This document shows, piece after piece, positions 6,672-13,443 of a stretch of 13,443 nt of DNA (positions are counted from its first letter, which is position 1; each line of letters begins with the position of its first letter). The stretch comes from CAYLQA01 sp964385695. Its GTDB lineage: Bacteria; Desulfobacterota; Desulfobulbia; Desulfobulbales; Desulfurivibrionaceae. Made by a program: the position numbers and the translations under genes. The DNA is taken from assembly GCA_964385695.1 (NCBI GenBank), contig CAYLQA010000066.1:1-13443 (forward strand), given 5' to 3'. The notes under the pieces were generated by a model. The model was not told the origin of the DNA and did not search any database. It was given only the letters and a program-made list of their open reading frames with translations.

Positions 6672-7403
6672 ATGAAGAAACAGTGTATAGTTCCGTCTTT
6701 AATCCTGAGTCTTGTAGTTTTCCTTTTTTCAACCTCAACACTCCTCATAGCATCTGAAGTTCCCTACATCAGCACAGCAGATTTAAAAAAGAAAATGGAC
6801 GCCGGTGAAGCGCTCACTCTTGCCAATGCACTCAGCCCGATTGAACATAAGGAATTGGCAATCAAAGGGTCTGTCAACATCCCGGCCAGCAAGGTAAAAG
6901 CTCATCCCAACCTGCCTGCTGACAAAGCCAGTCTTCTTATCTTTTACTGCAAGGGACCGAAATGCGGCAAAAGCAGAATCGCCGCCACCAAGGCCGTTGG
7001 TCTTGGGTACAGTAATGTCATGGTTTACAACGAGGGTTTGCCTGCCTGGGCAAAAAACAAATACCCCCTTATGAAAAAAACCAAGTATCCCAAGGTAAAG
7101 ATCGCTCGCCTGAAGCCTAATCAGGTTCAGTCCATGCAGGACTCCATCATCATCTTGGACATCCGCGGGAAAAAACATAAAAAACTCGGTAAAATTACCG
7201 GTACCGTGAATATTCTTCTCGATAATATGGAAGAACAGTATACCTCCCTGCCAAAAGACAAAAAGATCGTGGTTGCCGATCATGCCGGTAAACAGGTCAT
7301 GGTTACGGCAAAATTCCTCTACATGAACGGTTACACCGATGTAGCTGTTATGGATGGCGGTGTTATTTCCTGGATCAGGGGCGGATTACCCGTCAGCAAA
7401 TAG
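6672..7403 (+). CDS. Exported double-rhodanese protein, cysteine paralog of the selenoprotein
   Basis: A 243-residue exported protein. A signal peptide (1 to about 28, S-T-L-L-I-A/S-E) precedes two rhodanese-like domains. Domain 1 (about 33-135) carries the loop C93-K-G-P-K-C98 followed by G-K-S and a V-G-L-G-Y-S-N-V strand, ending in G-L-P-A-W. Domain 2 (about 140-240) has I-L-D-I-R-G and G-G-V-I-S-W but A-D-H-A-G-K where the catalytic cysteine loop should be, so it is probably non-catalytic. Domain 1 aligns closely with the Sec domain of the upstream gene; Cys98 corresponds to Sec193. The start is the ATG at 6672, with AAGGGGG (6661-6667) just upstream. Likely a periplasmic sulfurtransferase or persulfide carrier; the substrate is unknown. 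It has its own promoter candidate and lies between terminators. Confidence 0.88.
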   Translation: MKKQCIVPSLILSLVVFLFSTSTLLIASEVPYISTADLKKKMDAGEALTLANALSPIEHKELAIKGSVNIPASKVKAHPNLPADKASLLIFYCKGPKCGKSRIAATKAVGLGYSNVMVYNEGLPAWAKNKYPLMKKTKYPKVKIARLKPNQVQSMQDSIIILDIRGKKHKKLGKITGTVNILLDNMEEQYTSLPKDKKIVVADHAGKQVMVTAKFLYMNGYTDVAVMDGGVISWIRGGLPVSK

Positions 7404-7437
7404 CCGCCAAAGCCAAATGTTTTTTGACAAGCCCATA

Positions 7438-7472
7438 CAGGGGTCTGTTACCAGACAGGCCCCTGCTTTATC
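7438..7472 (+). terminator. Probable terminator hairpin after the second rhodanese
   Basis: CAGGGG (7438-7443) pairs with CCCCTG (7460-7465), and the inner arms TCTG (7444-7447) and CAGA (7452-7455) pair around a TTAC loop. CAGG is bulged on the right side. The following CTTTATCT is only moderately T-rich, so termination may be partial and some readthrough into the chemoreceptor gene is possible. Confidence 0.55.
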
Positions 7473-7553
7473 TTGCCCTGTTATTGCCTGCTCATTGTGT
7501 GCTGCAGCAACAGGGCAAACCTCTTTGTAAAGTACCAACACGAGAATTTGCTT

Positions 7554-9026
7554 ATGGATGTCTCATTCCTTTCTAAAATCGGCAACAAGTATCGACTTTA
7601 CTTTACCTTTCTCATGCTGGGTGCGCTTTCCTCAGCAATTATCCTTTATGCCCTGTATTCGTTCAACGCCTTAACTAAAGATGTTGGCGCGGTGACGGAA
7701 AGAGTTTTTCCGGTGACCAAGAATGCCATAAAGATGGAAGGACTTATCGGGCAGGTGGTTGAAAAATTCACTGCGGCCAAAGCCGCAGCCAGTGACCAGA
7801 TGCTTGAAGAGATTACGCCCTATAATGCCCGGGTGCACAAACTTCTTGATGAACTCACGGCACTTGGCAAAGGGACAGACCTGGAAAGCTCGGCAAAGAA
7901 ACTCCGTACCGCTTATAAAGCCTCATACGATGCTGGAATAAATATGGTACAGGCGAGCATTGATATGGATTTTGCTGCCGAAGGGGAATGGATGGAGGTA
8001 TTTTCCGGCCAGACCAAGTTTATGCTTACAACCTTAGGGACCATTGTGTCTGAAAGCTCCAAAGCGCATGAAGACAGTATGCAGCATATCTGTGACGTAA
8101 GTTGCAACATGACTAACATTCTTCTTGTGAGTTTCGGTGTGCTTTCCATCATCGGCCTGACCTCCTTCTGGCTGGTCTCCAATATGTCTAAAAAATTGGC
8201 TGGCATGTCCGGGGACTCTGCCCATTCGGCAAATTCTCTCTTGGGTTCCATGAAGTATATCTCCGAGATGAGCAACCAACTCAGCACCGAAACATCATCA
8301 TCTGCTGCTAACCTTGACGAAATTAGCGCTACCGCAGAGAAAATGGCGGCCCGCGCCAATGAAAACGTTACCATGGCACGCACCGCTGAAGATGCCACAC
8401 AAAAGGTACTGAGTACTGCCAATGAATCAGGCAAAGCGATCAAAGACGTTGTTGCGGCCATGAAGGATATGGCCGATGCGGACAAAGAAATCTCCACCCT
8501 GGTAAAAACTATCGAGGACATCGCCTTTCAGACCAACCTGCTCGCTTTGAACGCTGCAGTGGAAGCAGCGCGGGCCGGTGAGGCCGGAGCCGGGTTTGCC
8601 GTGGTTGCAGACGAGGTAAGAAACCTGGCAGGCCGGGCAACCGAAGCCTCTCAAGAGGTAGCGGCGCTCATCGGCAAACTGGACAGCAGGATCAAGCAGG
8701 GCGAATCGGTCGTATCCATCCTGAAAGAAAAATTTCCCCAGGTCAATGACTCGTCTGAGGAGGCCTCCTCCCAGATGGGCAACATTATAGAAAACTCCAC
8801 CAGCCAAGCTGGCAACCAGGAGCAGGTGAACGAGGCAATCGCCACCATCGATTCTTCTGTTCAGGCCTTGGCGGCCATGTCTGAAGAGGGAGCAGCCACT
8901 GTACAGGAAGTTACAGACCAGGTGCACCAACTCAACCGCCTGGTTGACGAGCTCATGATTTTTTGGGAAGGCCGCGTCACCCATCAATTGCCAGAAGCTG
9001 AGTCCAACCTGCCAGCACTCACATGA
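7554..9026 (+). CDS. Methyl-accepting chemotaxis protein
   Basis: A 490-residue transmembrane chemoreceptor that would control CheA kinase activity. It has a membrane segment (about 14-37), a predominantly helical extracytoplasmic region of about 150 residues resembling a four-helix-bundle sensor, and a second segment (about 184-207). The signalling domain follows directly; I see no clear HAMP domain between the second membrane segment and the coiled coil. The conserved tip is complete (from Ile320): I-E-D-I-A-F-Q-T-N-L-L-A-L-N-A-A-V-E-A-A-R-A-G-E, in segments matching the family. No CheR-docking pentapeptide is visible at the C-terminus. I chose the ATG at 7554 because the protein then begins directly before the membrane helix; an in-frame TTG at 7473 would add 27 unlikely residues and overlap the hairpin region. 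Its ribosome site is weak. The stop overlaps the next gene's start (ATGA). Confidence 0.92.
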   Translation: MDVSFLSKIGNKYRLYFTFLMLGALSSAIILYALYSFNALTKDVGAVTERVFPVTKNAIKMEGLIGQVVEKFTAAKAAASDQMLEEITPYNARVHKLLDELTALGKGTDLESSAKKLRTAYKASYDAGINMVQASIDMDFAAEGEWMEVFSGQTKFMLTTLGTIVSESSKAHEDSMQHICDVSCNMTNILLVSFGVLSIIGLTSFWLVSNMSKKLAGMSGDSAHSANSLLGSMKYISEMSNQLSTETSSSAANLDEISATAEKMAARANENVTMARTAEDATQKVLSTANESGKAIKDVVAAMKDMADADKEISTLVKTIEDIAFQTNLLALNAAVEAARAGEAGAGFAVVADEVRNLAGRATEASQEVAALIGKLDSRIKQGESVVSILKEKFPQVNDSSEEASSQMGNIIENSTSQAGNQEQVNEAIATIDSSVQALAAMSEEGAATVQEVTDQVHQLNRLVDELMIFWEGRVTHQLPEAESNLPALT

Positions 9027-9504
9027 ACAAAACACTGACTCGCGGGTGGCATTTTTTCCTGATTGCCGATTATTACCTGGCCGCTCTTCTCTTAATAGCG
9101 GCCGGTTATTTAAAGATAAACTCACCCGGTGTCGGTGAAGTTCTTGAAGCCTTTTGGAAGTTGAAATTACTGAGTGCGGACCAGATTCTCACCATCGCCC
9201 GCGCCCAGCCTGGCTTGAAATACCCCTTGGCCTCCTAGCCTTGAGCGGTTGGCAGACAGAAAAAATAGCCCGCTTTATGGCGCTGGTTTATATCTTCTTT
9301 GCTGCTACTATCTATATTGCCTCCCAAGGATACCTGCTATTGCCCATCGACTGCGGCTGCTTTGGCGATGGAGAGGGAACAGCGGCTTGGCTTCTTCTCC
9401 TGCGCAATACACTCATTGCTCTTCCCCTCGTCTTTTTTCCGCAATCTTTACGGAAATGGACGCTTTATTACCGGAATAAAGAAATATTCCGGCAAATAGG
9501 CTGA
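9023..9504 (+). pseudogene. MauE/DoxX-like redox-associated membrane protein, broken by a one-base frameshift
   Basis: The first reading frame (from ATG at 9023) encodes a membrane segment (F-F-L-I-A-D-Y-Y-L-A-A-L-L-L) and G-Y-L-K, then stops at 9236-9238. A second frame continues the same protein with W-L-E-I-P-L-G-L-L-A-L-S-G, more membrane segments and a D-C-G-C-F-G-D-G motif, ending at 9504. Restoring one C in the CAGCCTGG stretch near 9206-9213 joins both into about 160 residues, the usual size for MauE-type proteins with a CGCFG motif. These membrane proteins are linked to thiol/disulfide or electron transfer to exported proteins. The start overlaps the chemoreceptor stop (ATGA), so the two are translationally coupled. 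The break may be a sequencing error or a recent mutation, because the downstream coding is intact. Confidence 0.8.
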
Positions 9505-9532
9505 TTTTCTCCGATTTTATCCATTTCCTTTC

Positions 9533-9575
9533 TTGCCCATCTTGCCCAAGCTGTCTATAATTGCCTCCACAATTA
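9533..9575 (+). promoter_or_regulatory. Sigma-70 promoter with overlapping inverted repeat, before the heptose kinase
   Basis: TTGCCC (9533-9538), a 17-bp spacer and a perfect TATAAT (9556-9561) form a good sigma-70 promoter 85 bases ahead of the kinase gene. An inverted repeat, TAATTG (9558-9563) and CAATTA (9570-9575) with a 6-bp gap, overlaps the -10 element and could be an operator; no regulator is identified. Confidence 0.6.
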
Positions 9576-9645
9576 CACACCCACTGCAAGCCCACAAAAC
9601 AGTCCGGATACCCTTGCAGATTTACCTTCAAACAGGAGCATACAA

Positions 9646-10632
9646 TTGACCACGGTCGATCCTCAAACTTTACAACAGGCAGTCAAAAAATTCGCCGATG
9701 CCAACATCCTGGTACTCGGCGATATCATAGTTGATCATTTTATCTGGGGCTCGGTCTCCCGCATTTCTCCCGAGGCCCCGGTGCCGGTCGTGGATGTGAC
9801 TAAGGAAAACCTCATGCTGGGCGGGGCGGCAAACGTTCTGCACAACATCTATGCCTTGGGTGGCAACTCCTCTATTTGCGGGTTGATCGGCAACGATGCC
9901 ATGGGAGACCACCTACTCAACCTTTTGGCGGAGCTCTCTTCCCCGACCAGCGGGGTTATCCGCACGGAGAACAGACCCACAACACTCAAGACCAGAATCA
10001 TCGCCCAAAGCCAGCAGGTTGTCCGCTTTGACCGTGAAAAAAAAGGCACCCCTGCCCAAGAACGGCTTGATGAGCTGTACCGATTTTTAGATGAAAACCT
10101 CACCACCTTTGATGCGGTGATTGTCTCGGATTACAACAAGGGCGTCATCAGTATGCCGTTGATGGACTACCTGCGTGATCAACTTGCCAACAACCATACC
10201 ATCCCGCTTATTGTGGACCCCAAGCCCAATGTGCCCCAACGTTTCGGCGGCGCTTCCATCATCACCCCCAATCACCATGAGGCAGAATTGATGAGCGGTA
10301 TGAGCATCGACTCTGACGAAAATCTGCTCAAGGCCGCAACAACCTTACAGGATAAACTCGATAGCGAGGCCGTACTCATCACCTTAGGGGAAGCAGGTAT
10401 GGCATTGTTTCAAAAAGACAAACCGCTTTTCACAATCCCGACCATGGCCCAGGAGGTCTACGATGTTACCGGAGCGGGCGACACCGTCATCGCCACCTTG
10501 GCTCTGGGCATGGCTGTTGGTCTTACCTATGCAGAAGCTGCCACCCTGGCTAACTTTGCTGCCGGTATTGTCGTAGGCAAGGTCGGTACGGCAACGGCAA
10601 GCACGGATGAACTTTTGGAGGTCATTCAATGA
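9646..10632 (+). CDS. rfaE1: D-glycero-beta-D-manno-heptose-7-phosphate kinase (HldE kinase domain, RfaE1/HldA)
   Basis: A 328-residue cytoplasmic PfkB-family (ribokinase-like) sugar kinase. It phosphorylates heptose-7-phosphate at C1 for ADP-heptose and LPS inner-core synthesis. Family signs are L-V-L-G-D-I-I-V-D-H-F-I-W-G near the N-terminus, R-I-S-P-E-A-P-V-P-V, G-G-A-A-N-V, V-V-R-F-D-R-E and the D-V-T-G-A-G-D anion-hole/catalytic motif with Asp279. The length equals the kinase half alone; the cytidylyltransferase half of enterobacterial HldE is absent, so a separate RfaE2/HldC gene is expected elsewhere. The start is TTG at 9646: AGGAG (9634-9638) lies 7 nt upstream and no nearer ATG fits. 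The stop overlaps the next start (ATGA). It implies a Gram-negative envelope with heptose. Confidence 0.93.
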   Translation: MTTVDPQTLQQAVKKFADANILVLGDIIVDHFIWGSVSRISPEAPVPVVDVTKENLMLGGAANVLHNIYALGGNSSICGLIGNDAMGDHLLNLLAELSSPTSGVIRTENRPTTLKTRIIAQSQQVVRFDREKKGTPAQERLDELYRFLDENLTTFDAVIVSDYNKGVISMPLMDYLRDQLANNHTIPLIVDPKPNVPQRFGGASIITPNHHEAELMSGMSIDSDENLLKAATTLQDKLDSEAVLITLGEAGMALFQKDKPLFTIPTMAQEVYDVTGAGDTVIATLALGMAVGLTYAEAATLANFAAGIVVGKVGTATASTDELLEVIQ

Positions 10633-11513
10633 AACGCCCACTCAGTATGACCGGCTACGGCCGCGGAGAAGCAATCGGTGAAACCAGAAGCTGGACCGCT
10701 GAAGTTCGCTCGGTAAACCATCGTTATTGCGACATCAAGGTCAAGCTTCCCCGCAAATACCTGGGGTTGGAAGACCGTATCAAAAAAGAGGTCATCAAAA
10801 GTTACGGCCGCGGCCATGTGGATGTGATGATCAATCCCGGCACGGAAACCGCAGGCACTGTCGCCTTGCAGGTCAATATGGATCTTGCCAAAGAATACCT
10901 GCATTGCCTTGGGCAGATAAAGAGCGAATTTTGCCTGCCCGATGAGCCAACCCTGGCCATGATCAAAGAGTATAAAGAGGTTATCATTGCCCAGGAGGAA
11001 GAAGAGGATCTTGACGCGATCTGGCCTCTGGTGCAAAAGGCGCTGAAACAAGCCCTTGATAACAGCCTCAAAATGCGGCAAAAAGAGGGCGCGGCCATGA
11101 AAAAGGATCTGACAAAACGTCTTAAAACCTTTACCTCCACCCTCAAGAAAATAGAAAAATCCATCCCCCAACTTGTGGCCCAGAAAAAGGAAAAGCTGGA
11201 AGAACGCCTGGCCACTTTGCTTGAAGGTGTGGATCTTGACCCCATCCGCCTGACCCAGGAGGTTGCGGTCATGACGGATAAGGCCGATGTAACCGAGGAA
11301 CTCGTTCGCCTGAAGAGCCATATCGATCAATTCAGTCAGTTTTTAAAGTCCAAAGAACAGGTTGGCAGAAGGCTCGATTTTTTGTTGCAGGAGTTTATCC
11401 GCGAGATCAATACCATGGCCTCCAAGATCAACGATGCCACCATTGCCCACCAGACCGTTGATTTAAAAAACGAGGTGGAAAAACTCCGCGAACAGGTACA
11501 AAACCTGGAGTAA
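10629..11513 (+). CDS. yicC: YicC family endoribonuclease
   Basis: A 294-residue cytoplasmic protein of the YicC/YloC family, members of which have been shown to act as endoribonucleases. Typical features are the N-terminal S-M-T-G-Y-G-R-G, the V-N-H-R-Y-C-D-I segment, a lysine/glutamate-rich helical middle (about 135-205), and the conserved C-terminus with R-L-D-F-L-L-Q-E-F, R-E-I-N-T-M-A-S-K and A-x-x-H-Q-T-V-D-L-K-N-E-V-E-K-L-R-E-Q. Length is normal for the family. It overlaps the heptose kinase by four bases (ATGA), implying translational coupling. The order yicC - DUF370 - gmk is common in Deltaproteobacteria and Firmicutes. Confidence 0.93.
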   Translation: MKRPLSMTGYGRGEAIGETRSWTAEVRSVNHRYCDIKVKLPRKYLGLEDRIKKEVIKSYGRGHVDVMINPGTETAGTVALQVNMDLAKEYLHCLGQIKSEFCLPDEPTLAMIKEYKEVIIAQEEEEDLDAIWPLVQKALKQALDNSLKMRQKEGAAMKKDLTKRLKTFTSTLKKIEKSIPQLVAQKKEKLEERLATLLEGVDLDPIRLTQEVAVMTDKADVTEELVRLKSHIDQFSQFLKSKEQVGRRLDFLLQEFIREINTMASKINDATIAHQTVDLKNEVEKLREQVQNLE

Positions 11514-11602
11514 GGGAGCTTACGCATTATTTCCGGACAAACGCGATAGTGCCAATCTGTGAAAACAGCAGTCCGTCTTAAAGTGAGAACGAGGTAAAAG
11601 AA

Positions 11603-11890
11603 TTGGATTCACGAATGATTAATATCGGCTTTGGCAACTCGGTGCTCGCCAGCCGTGTCCTGGCAGTGGTTAACCCAAAATCCTCCCCCATGAAAAAACT
11701 CAAGGAGGAGGCTAAGGATCAAAAAAAACTCATTGATGTCACCGAGGGCAGAAGGACCCGCTCCATCATCATTTTAGACACCAACCACGTGATCCTCTCC
11801 TCGGTACAACCGGAGACCATCACCTTGCGCTTTATGTCGCCCTCAGAGCGCCGGCTGGAAGAAGAATCTCTGAGCAGGGCGGAACAATGA
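11603..11890 (+). CDS. remA: RemA/DUF370 family regulatory protein
   Basis: A 95-residue protein of the DUF370 (YlzA/RemA) family. In Bacillus, RemA is a DNA-binding regulator of matrix genes; the role in Gram-negative bacteria is not known to me. Family signs are I-N-I-G-F-G-N-S-V near the start, V-L-A-V-V-N-P-x-S-S-P, G-R-R-T-R-S-I-I-I-L-D-T-N-H-V-I-L-S and P-E-T-I-T-x-R. The start is TTG at 11603, set by GAGGT (11591-11595) 7 nt upstream; the ATG at 11615 is too far from it. The stop overlaps the gmk start (ATGA). The 89 bases before it show no convincing promoter, so it is probably transcribed with yicC. Confidence 0.88.
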   Translation: MDSRMINIGFGNSVLASRVLAVVNPKSSPMKKLKEEAKDQKKLIDVTEGRRTRSIIILDTNHVILSSVQPETITLRFMSPSERRLEEESLSRAEQ

Positions 11891-12516
11891 GTTCCGGCAA
11901 CCTTTTTATCATCTCCGCCCCATCCGGCACCGGCAAGACCACCTTGCTGAAAGAGATTATGGCAGATCTTCCCGGCCTTGCCTTTTCCGTCTCCCATACC
12001 ACCCGTGCTCCACGCACCGGTGAAAAAGACGGCAAGGATTATTTTTTCACGGACCAAGATACCTTTGTCCGTATGCGGGATGAGGACGCTTTTCTCGAGT
12101 GGGCCGAAGTGCATGGTAATTTTTACGGCACCAGCAAACAGGCCATTGACGATCAACTCGCGCAAGGGCTGGACATTTTTTTGGACATTGACGTTCAGGG
12201 CGCCAAGCAGCTTCGCGAGGCCGAACTCAGCAATGCCATCTTTCTTTTTATTGCCCCGCCTTCCTGGGAGGAGTTGCAAAAAAGGCTGAGCGGGCGCGGC
12301 ACCGACGCGCAGGAGACCATTGACCTCAGGCTGCAAAACGCCCGGACGGAAATAAAAGACGCCGAGTCCTACGATTATATAGTGATCAACGATTCCATTA
12401 CCGAAGCTGTCGACACCTTAAAGAGTGTCATAGTGGCCGAGCGCTGCAGAGGTCACCGGGCAGCCAACGGTAAATCTCTCAATATCAAAGGCCTGATCGC
12501 GGCTGTGTCCTCCTGA
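11887..12516 (+). CDS. gmk: Guanylate kinase
   Basis: A 209-residue cytoplasmic enzyme that phosphorylates GMP to GDP with ATP. The P-loop is S-A-P-S-G-T-G-K-T-T with Lys17. The GMP-binding segments follow: S-H-T-T-R-A-P-R-x-G-E, D-G-K-D-Y-F-F, F-L-E-W-A-E-V-H-G-N-F-Y-G-T and I-D-V-Q-G-A-K-Q. The lid/C-terminal region has R-L-x-x-R-G-T-D and Y-D-Y-I-V-I-N-D. Length and motif spacing are normal, so it should be active. It overlaps the upstream DUF370 gene by four bases (ATGA) and shares one base with rlmB downstream (TGATG), so translation of the three is likely coupled. Confidence 0.96.
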   Translation: MSSGNLFIISAPSGTGKTTLLKEIMADLPGLAFSVSHTTRAPRTGEKDGKDYFFTDQDTFVRMRDEDAFLEWAEVHGNFYGTSKQAIDDQLAQGLDIFLDIDVQGAKQLREAELSNAIFLFIAPPSWEELQKRLSGRGTDAQETIDLRLQNARTEIKDAESYDYIVINDSITEAVDTLKSVIVAERCRGHRAANGKSLNIKGLIAAVSS

Positions 12517-13274
12517 TGGCAAAACACAAACAAAAAACACATACACCTGCTGATGACGATGGCATTTGGGGCATCCACCCGGTGCTGGAATTCCTGAAGA
12601 CCACCCCACGCAAGGTGCGGGAAATATCTATCCTGGAAAACAAGGCAGGGAAAAAAATCCAGGAGATTATCGAGCTGGCCCAGGCCCATAATATCAAGGT
12701 CCGCTTCCTGCCGGGCAATCGCTTCCCCGGAGGGGGGAAGACCCACCAAGGTGTACTGGCCAAGATAGCCCCCCATGCAACTCTTAACCTGGATGAACTG
12801 CTGCACAAGATTAAAGACGTGCCCTCTCCCCTGTTGGTTGCGCTGGATTCCGTGCAGGATCCGCACAACCTGGGGGCCATCATCCGTTCAGCCTCGGCCG
12901 CAGGGGCCAGCGGCATTATTTTACCCAAGGATCGCTCCGCCCCGCTCAATGCCACGGTAGCAAAGACTGCGGCCGGGGCCATGGCGCACCAAAACCTGTG
13001 CGTTGTCACCAACCTCAGTACGGCCTTGCAGAAATTACAAAAGGAAGGCTATTGGGTATATGGTGCCGCAGGCGAGGCCAATCAATCCCTCTTTGACACC
13101 GAGTTCAGCGGTGCGCTCTGCCTGGTAATCGGCGGTGAGGGCAAAGGGTTGCGCCCGCTCATTCGAGAGCAATGCGATGTCCTGCTCTCCATCCCAATGG
13201 CCGCGGCCACAGAGTCCCTCAATGCCTCGGTCGCCGCAGGCATTATCCTCTTTGAAGTTGTCCGCCAGCGTTAG
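12516..13274 (+). CDS. rlmB: 23S rRNA 2'-O-methyltransferase RlmB (SpoU family)
   Basis: A 252-residue SPOUT methyltransferase. RlmB uses S-adenosylmethionine to methylate the ribose of G2251 (E. coli numbering) in the 23S rRNA P-loop. An N-terminal substrate-binding domain (about 17-95; G-I-H-P-V-L-E, H-Q-G-V-L-A) precedes the trefoil-knot domain. Motif 1 has N118-L-G-A-I-I-R124, motif 2 I-G-G-E-G-K-G (205-211), and motif 3 S-L-N236-A-S-V-A-A-G. These are the family's RNA- and cofactor-binding residues. A lysine/histidine-rich N-terminus of about 15 residues precedes the domain. The start overlaps the gmk stop by one base. A related TrmH-type enzyme is possible, but length and order of motifs fit RlmB. 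Confidence 0.9.
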   Translation: MAKHKQKTHTPADDDGIWGIHPVLEFLKTTPRKVREISILENKAGKKIQEIIELAQAHNIKVRFLPGNRFPGGGKTHQGVLAKIAPHATLNLDELLHKIKDVPSPLLVALDSVQDPHNLGAIIRSASAAGASGIILPKDRSAPLNATVAKTAAGAMAHQNLCVVTNLSTALQKLQKEGYWVYGAAGEANQSLFDTEFSGALCLVIGGEGKGLRPLIREQCDVLLSIPMAAATESLNASVAAGIILFEVVRQR

Positions 13275-13400
13275 ATAAAATCGCAGCGCCGGTCATCCTC
13301 GCCTCGGCAGGAATGCCTTGACACTCTCTGGCTATTTCATCGATCATCTCTGAAGATAACCTTTTTATTTTCTTGCGGATCTTGCAATCAAACTAAACAA

Positions 13401-13421
13401 CCACCGACTGCAAGTCGGTGG
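13401..13421. repeat. Perfect hairpin at the right edge (terminator or mobile-element end)
   Basis: CCACCGACT (13401-13409) and AGTCGGTGG (13413-13421) form a perfect 9-bp stem around a 3-base loop. The flank GTTTAAATT is a poor terminator tail. Such a tight, GC-rich palindrome with AT flanks resembles end hairpins of IS200/IS605 elements or REP-like repeats, but no transposase is inside the window. The 126 bases between rlmB and this hairpin hold no gene I can support. Confidence 0.4.
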
Positions 13422-13443
13422 GTTTAAATTCGCGGACTGAAAG

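Noticed and set aside
7473..7553. Upstream TTG start adding 27 residues to the chemoreceptor
   Set aside because: The extra residues are cysteine-rich and unlike receptor N-termini, no ribosome site precedes the TTG, and it lies directly after a terminator-like hairpin.
8427..9125. 232-codon minus-strand open frame antisense to the chemoreceptor
   Set aside because: The plus strand encodes the highly conserved receptor tip; the antisense product is low-quality and cysteine/leucine-rich without motifs.
9195..9240. Programmed -1 ribosomal frameshifting in the MauE-like gene
   Set aside because: No slippery X-XXY-YYZ heptamer or clear downstream structure is visible; a one-base deletion or sequencing error is simpler.
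13243..13347. 34-codon minus-strand ORF (starts M-I-D-E-I-A) antisense to the end of rlmB
   Set aside because: Short, without a well-placed ribosome site, mostly overlapping a real gene on the other strand, and without a recognisable family.
1..13443. CRISPR arrays, tRNA or rRNA genes, tRNA-Sec, selA/selB/selD, complete insertion sequences
   Set aside because: None was seen on either strand; the selenocysteine machinery must be encoded elsewhere if the Sec call is right.

Overview
The window looks like the chromosome of an anaerobic, Gram-negative deltaproteobacterium, most likely a Desulfobacterota sulfur or sulfate metaboliser of the Desulfobulbales type. This is inference from gene content. 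The signs are a heptose (LPS) kinase, the block yicC - DUF370/RemA - gmk, a sigma-54 response regulator beside its histidine kinase, several exported rhodaneses, and use of selenocysteine. No rRNA, tRNA, CRISPR array or complete insertion sequence was found.

Left part (1-4312): a hairpin lies at the very edge, followed by a small minus-strand CxxC protein (101-361). Divergent from it is a two-component pair: a membrane PAS histidine kinase (494-2857) and an NtrC-type sigma-54 activator (2897-4312).

Centre (4313-9504): a 286-base intergenic region carries a near-consensus -24/-12 sigma-54 promoter (4524-4539), with palindromic activator-like sites upstream. It drives a small receiver protein (4599-4988) and then the main find, an exported three-domain rhodanese (5076-6392). 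An in-frame TGA at 5652-5654 interrupts this gene exactly where a paralog 1.3 kb downstream has the second cysteine of a C-x-G-P-x-C active-site loop. A hairpin with a GGUC-type apical loop starts 17 bases after the TGA. I read the gene as a 438-residue selenoprotein with Sec193. A strong terminator ends it. The all-cysteine paralog (6672-7403) has its own promoter. A chemoreceptor (7554-9026) and a frameshifted MauE/DoxX-like redox membrane protein (9023-9504) follow, their ends overlapping by four bases.

Right part (9505-13443): a housekeeping run on the same strand behind a good sigma-70 promoter: heptose-7-phosphate kinase, YicC endoribonuclease, RemA/DUF370 protein, guanylate kinase and RlmB rRNA methyltransferase, several with overlapping stop/start codons. 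A second edge hairpin closes the window.

Working model (inference): the kinase senses an extracytoplasmic signal and the sigma-54 regulator switches on the receiver-selenorhodanese transcript. The exported Sec and Cys rhodaneses then handle sulfane sulfur or a related thiol/selenol reaction in the periplasm. The chemoreceptor and MauE-like protein could add taxis and redox-partner functions, but nothing in the sequence proves that link.
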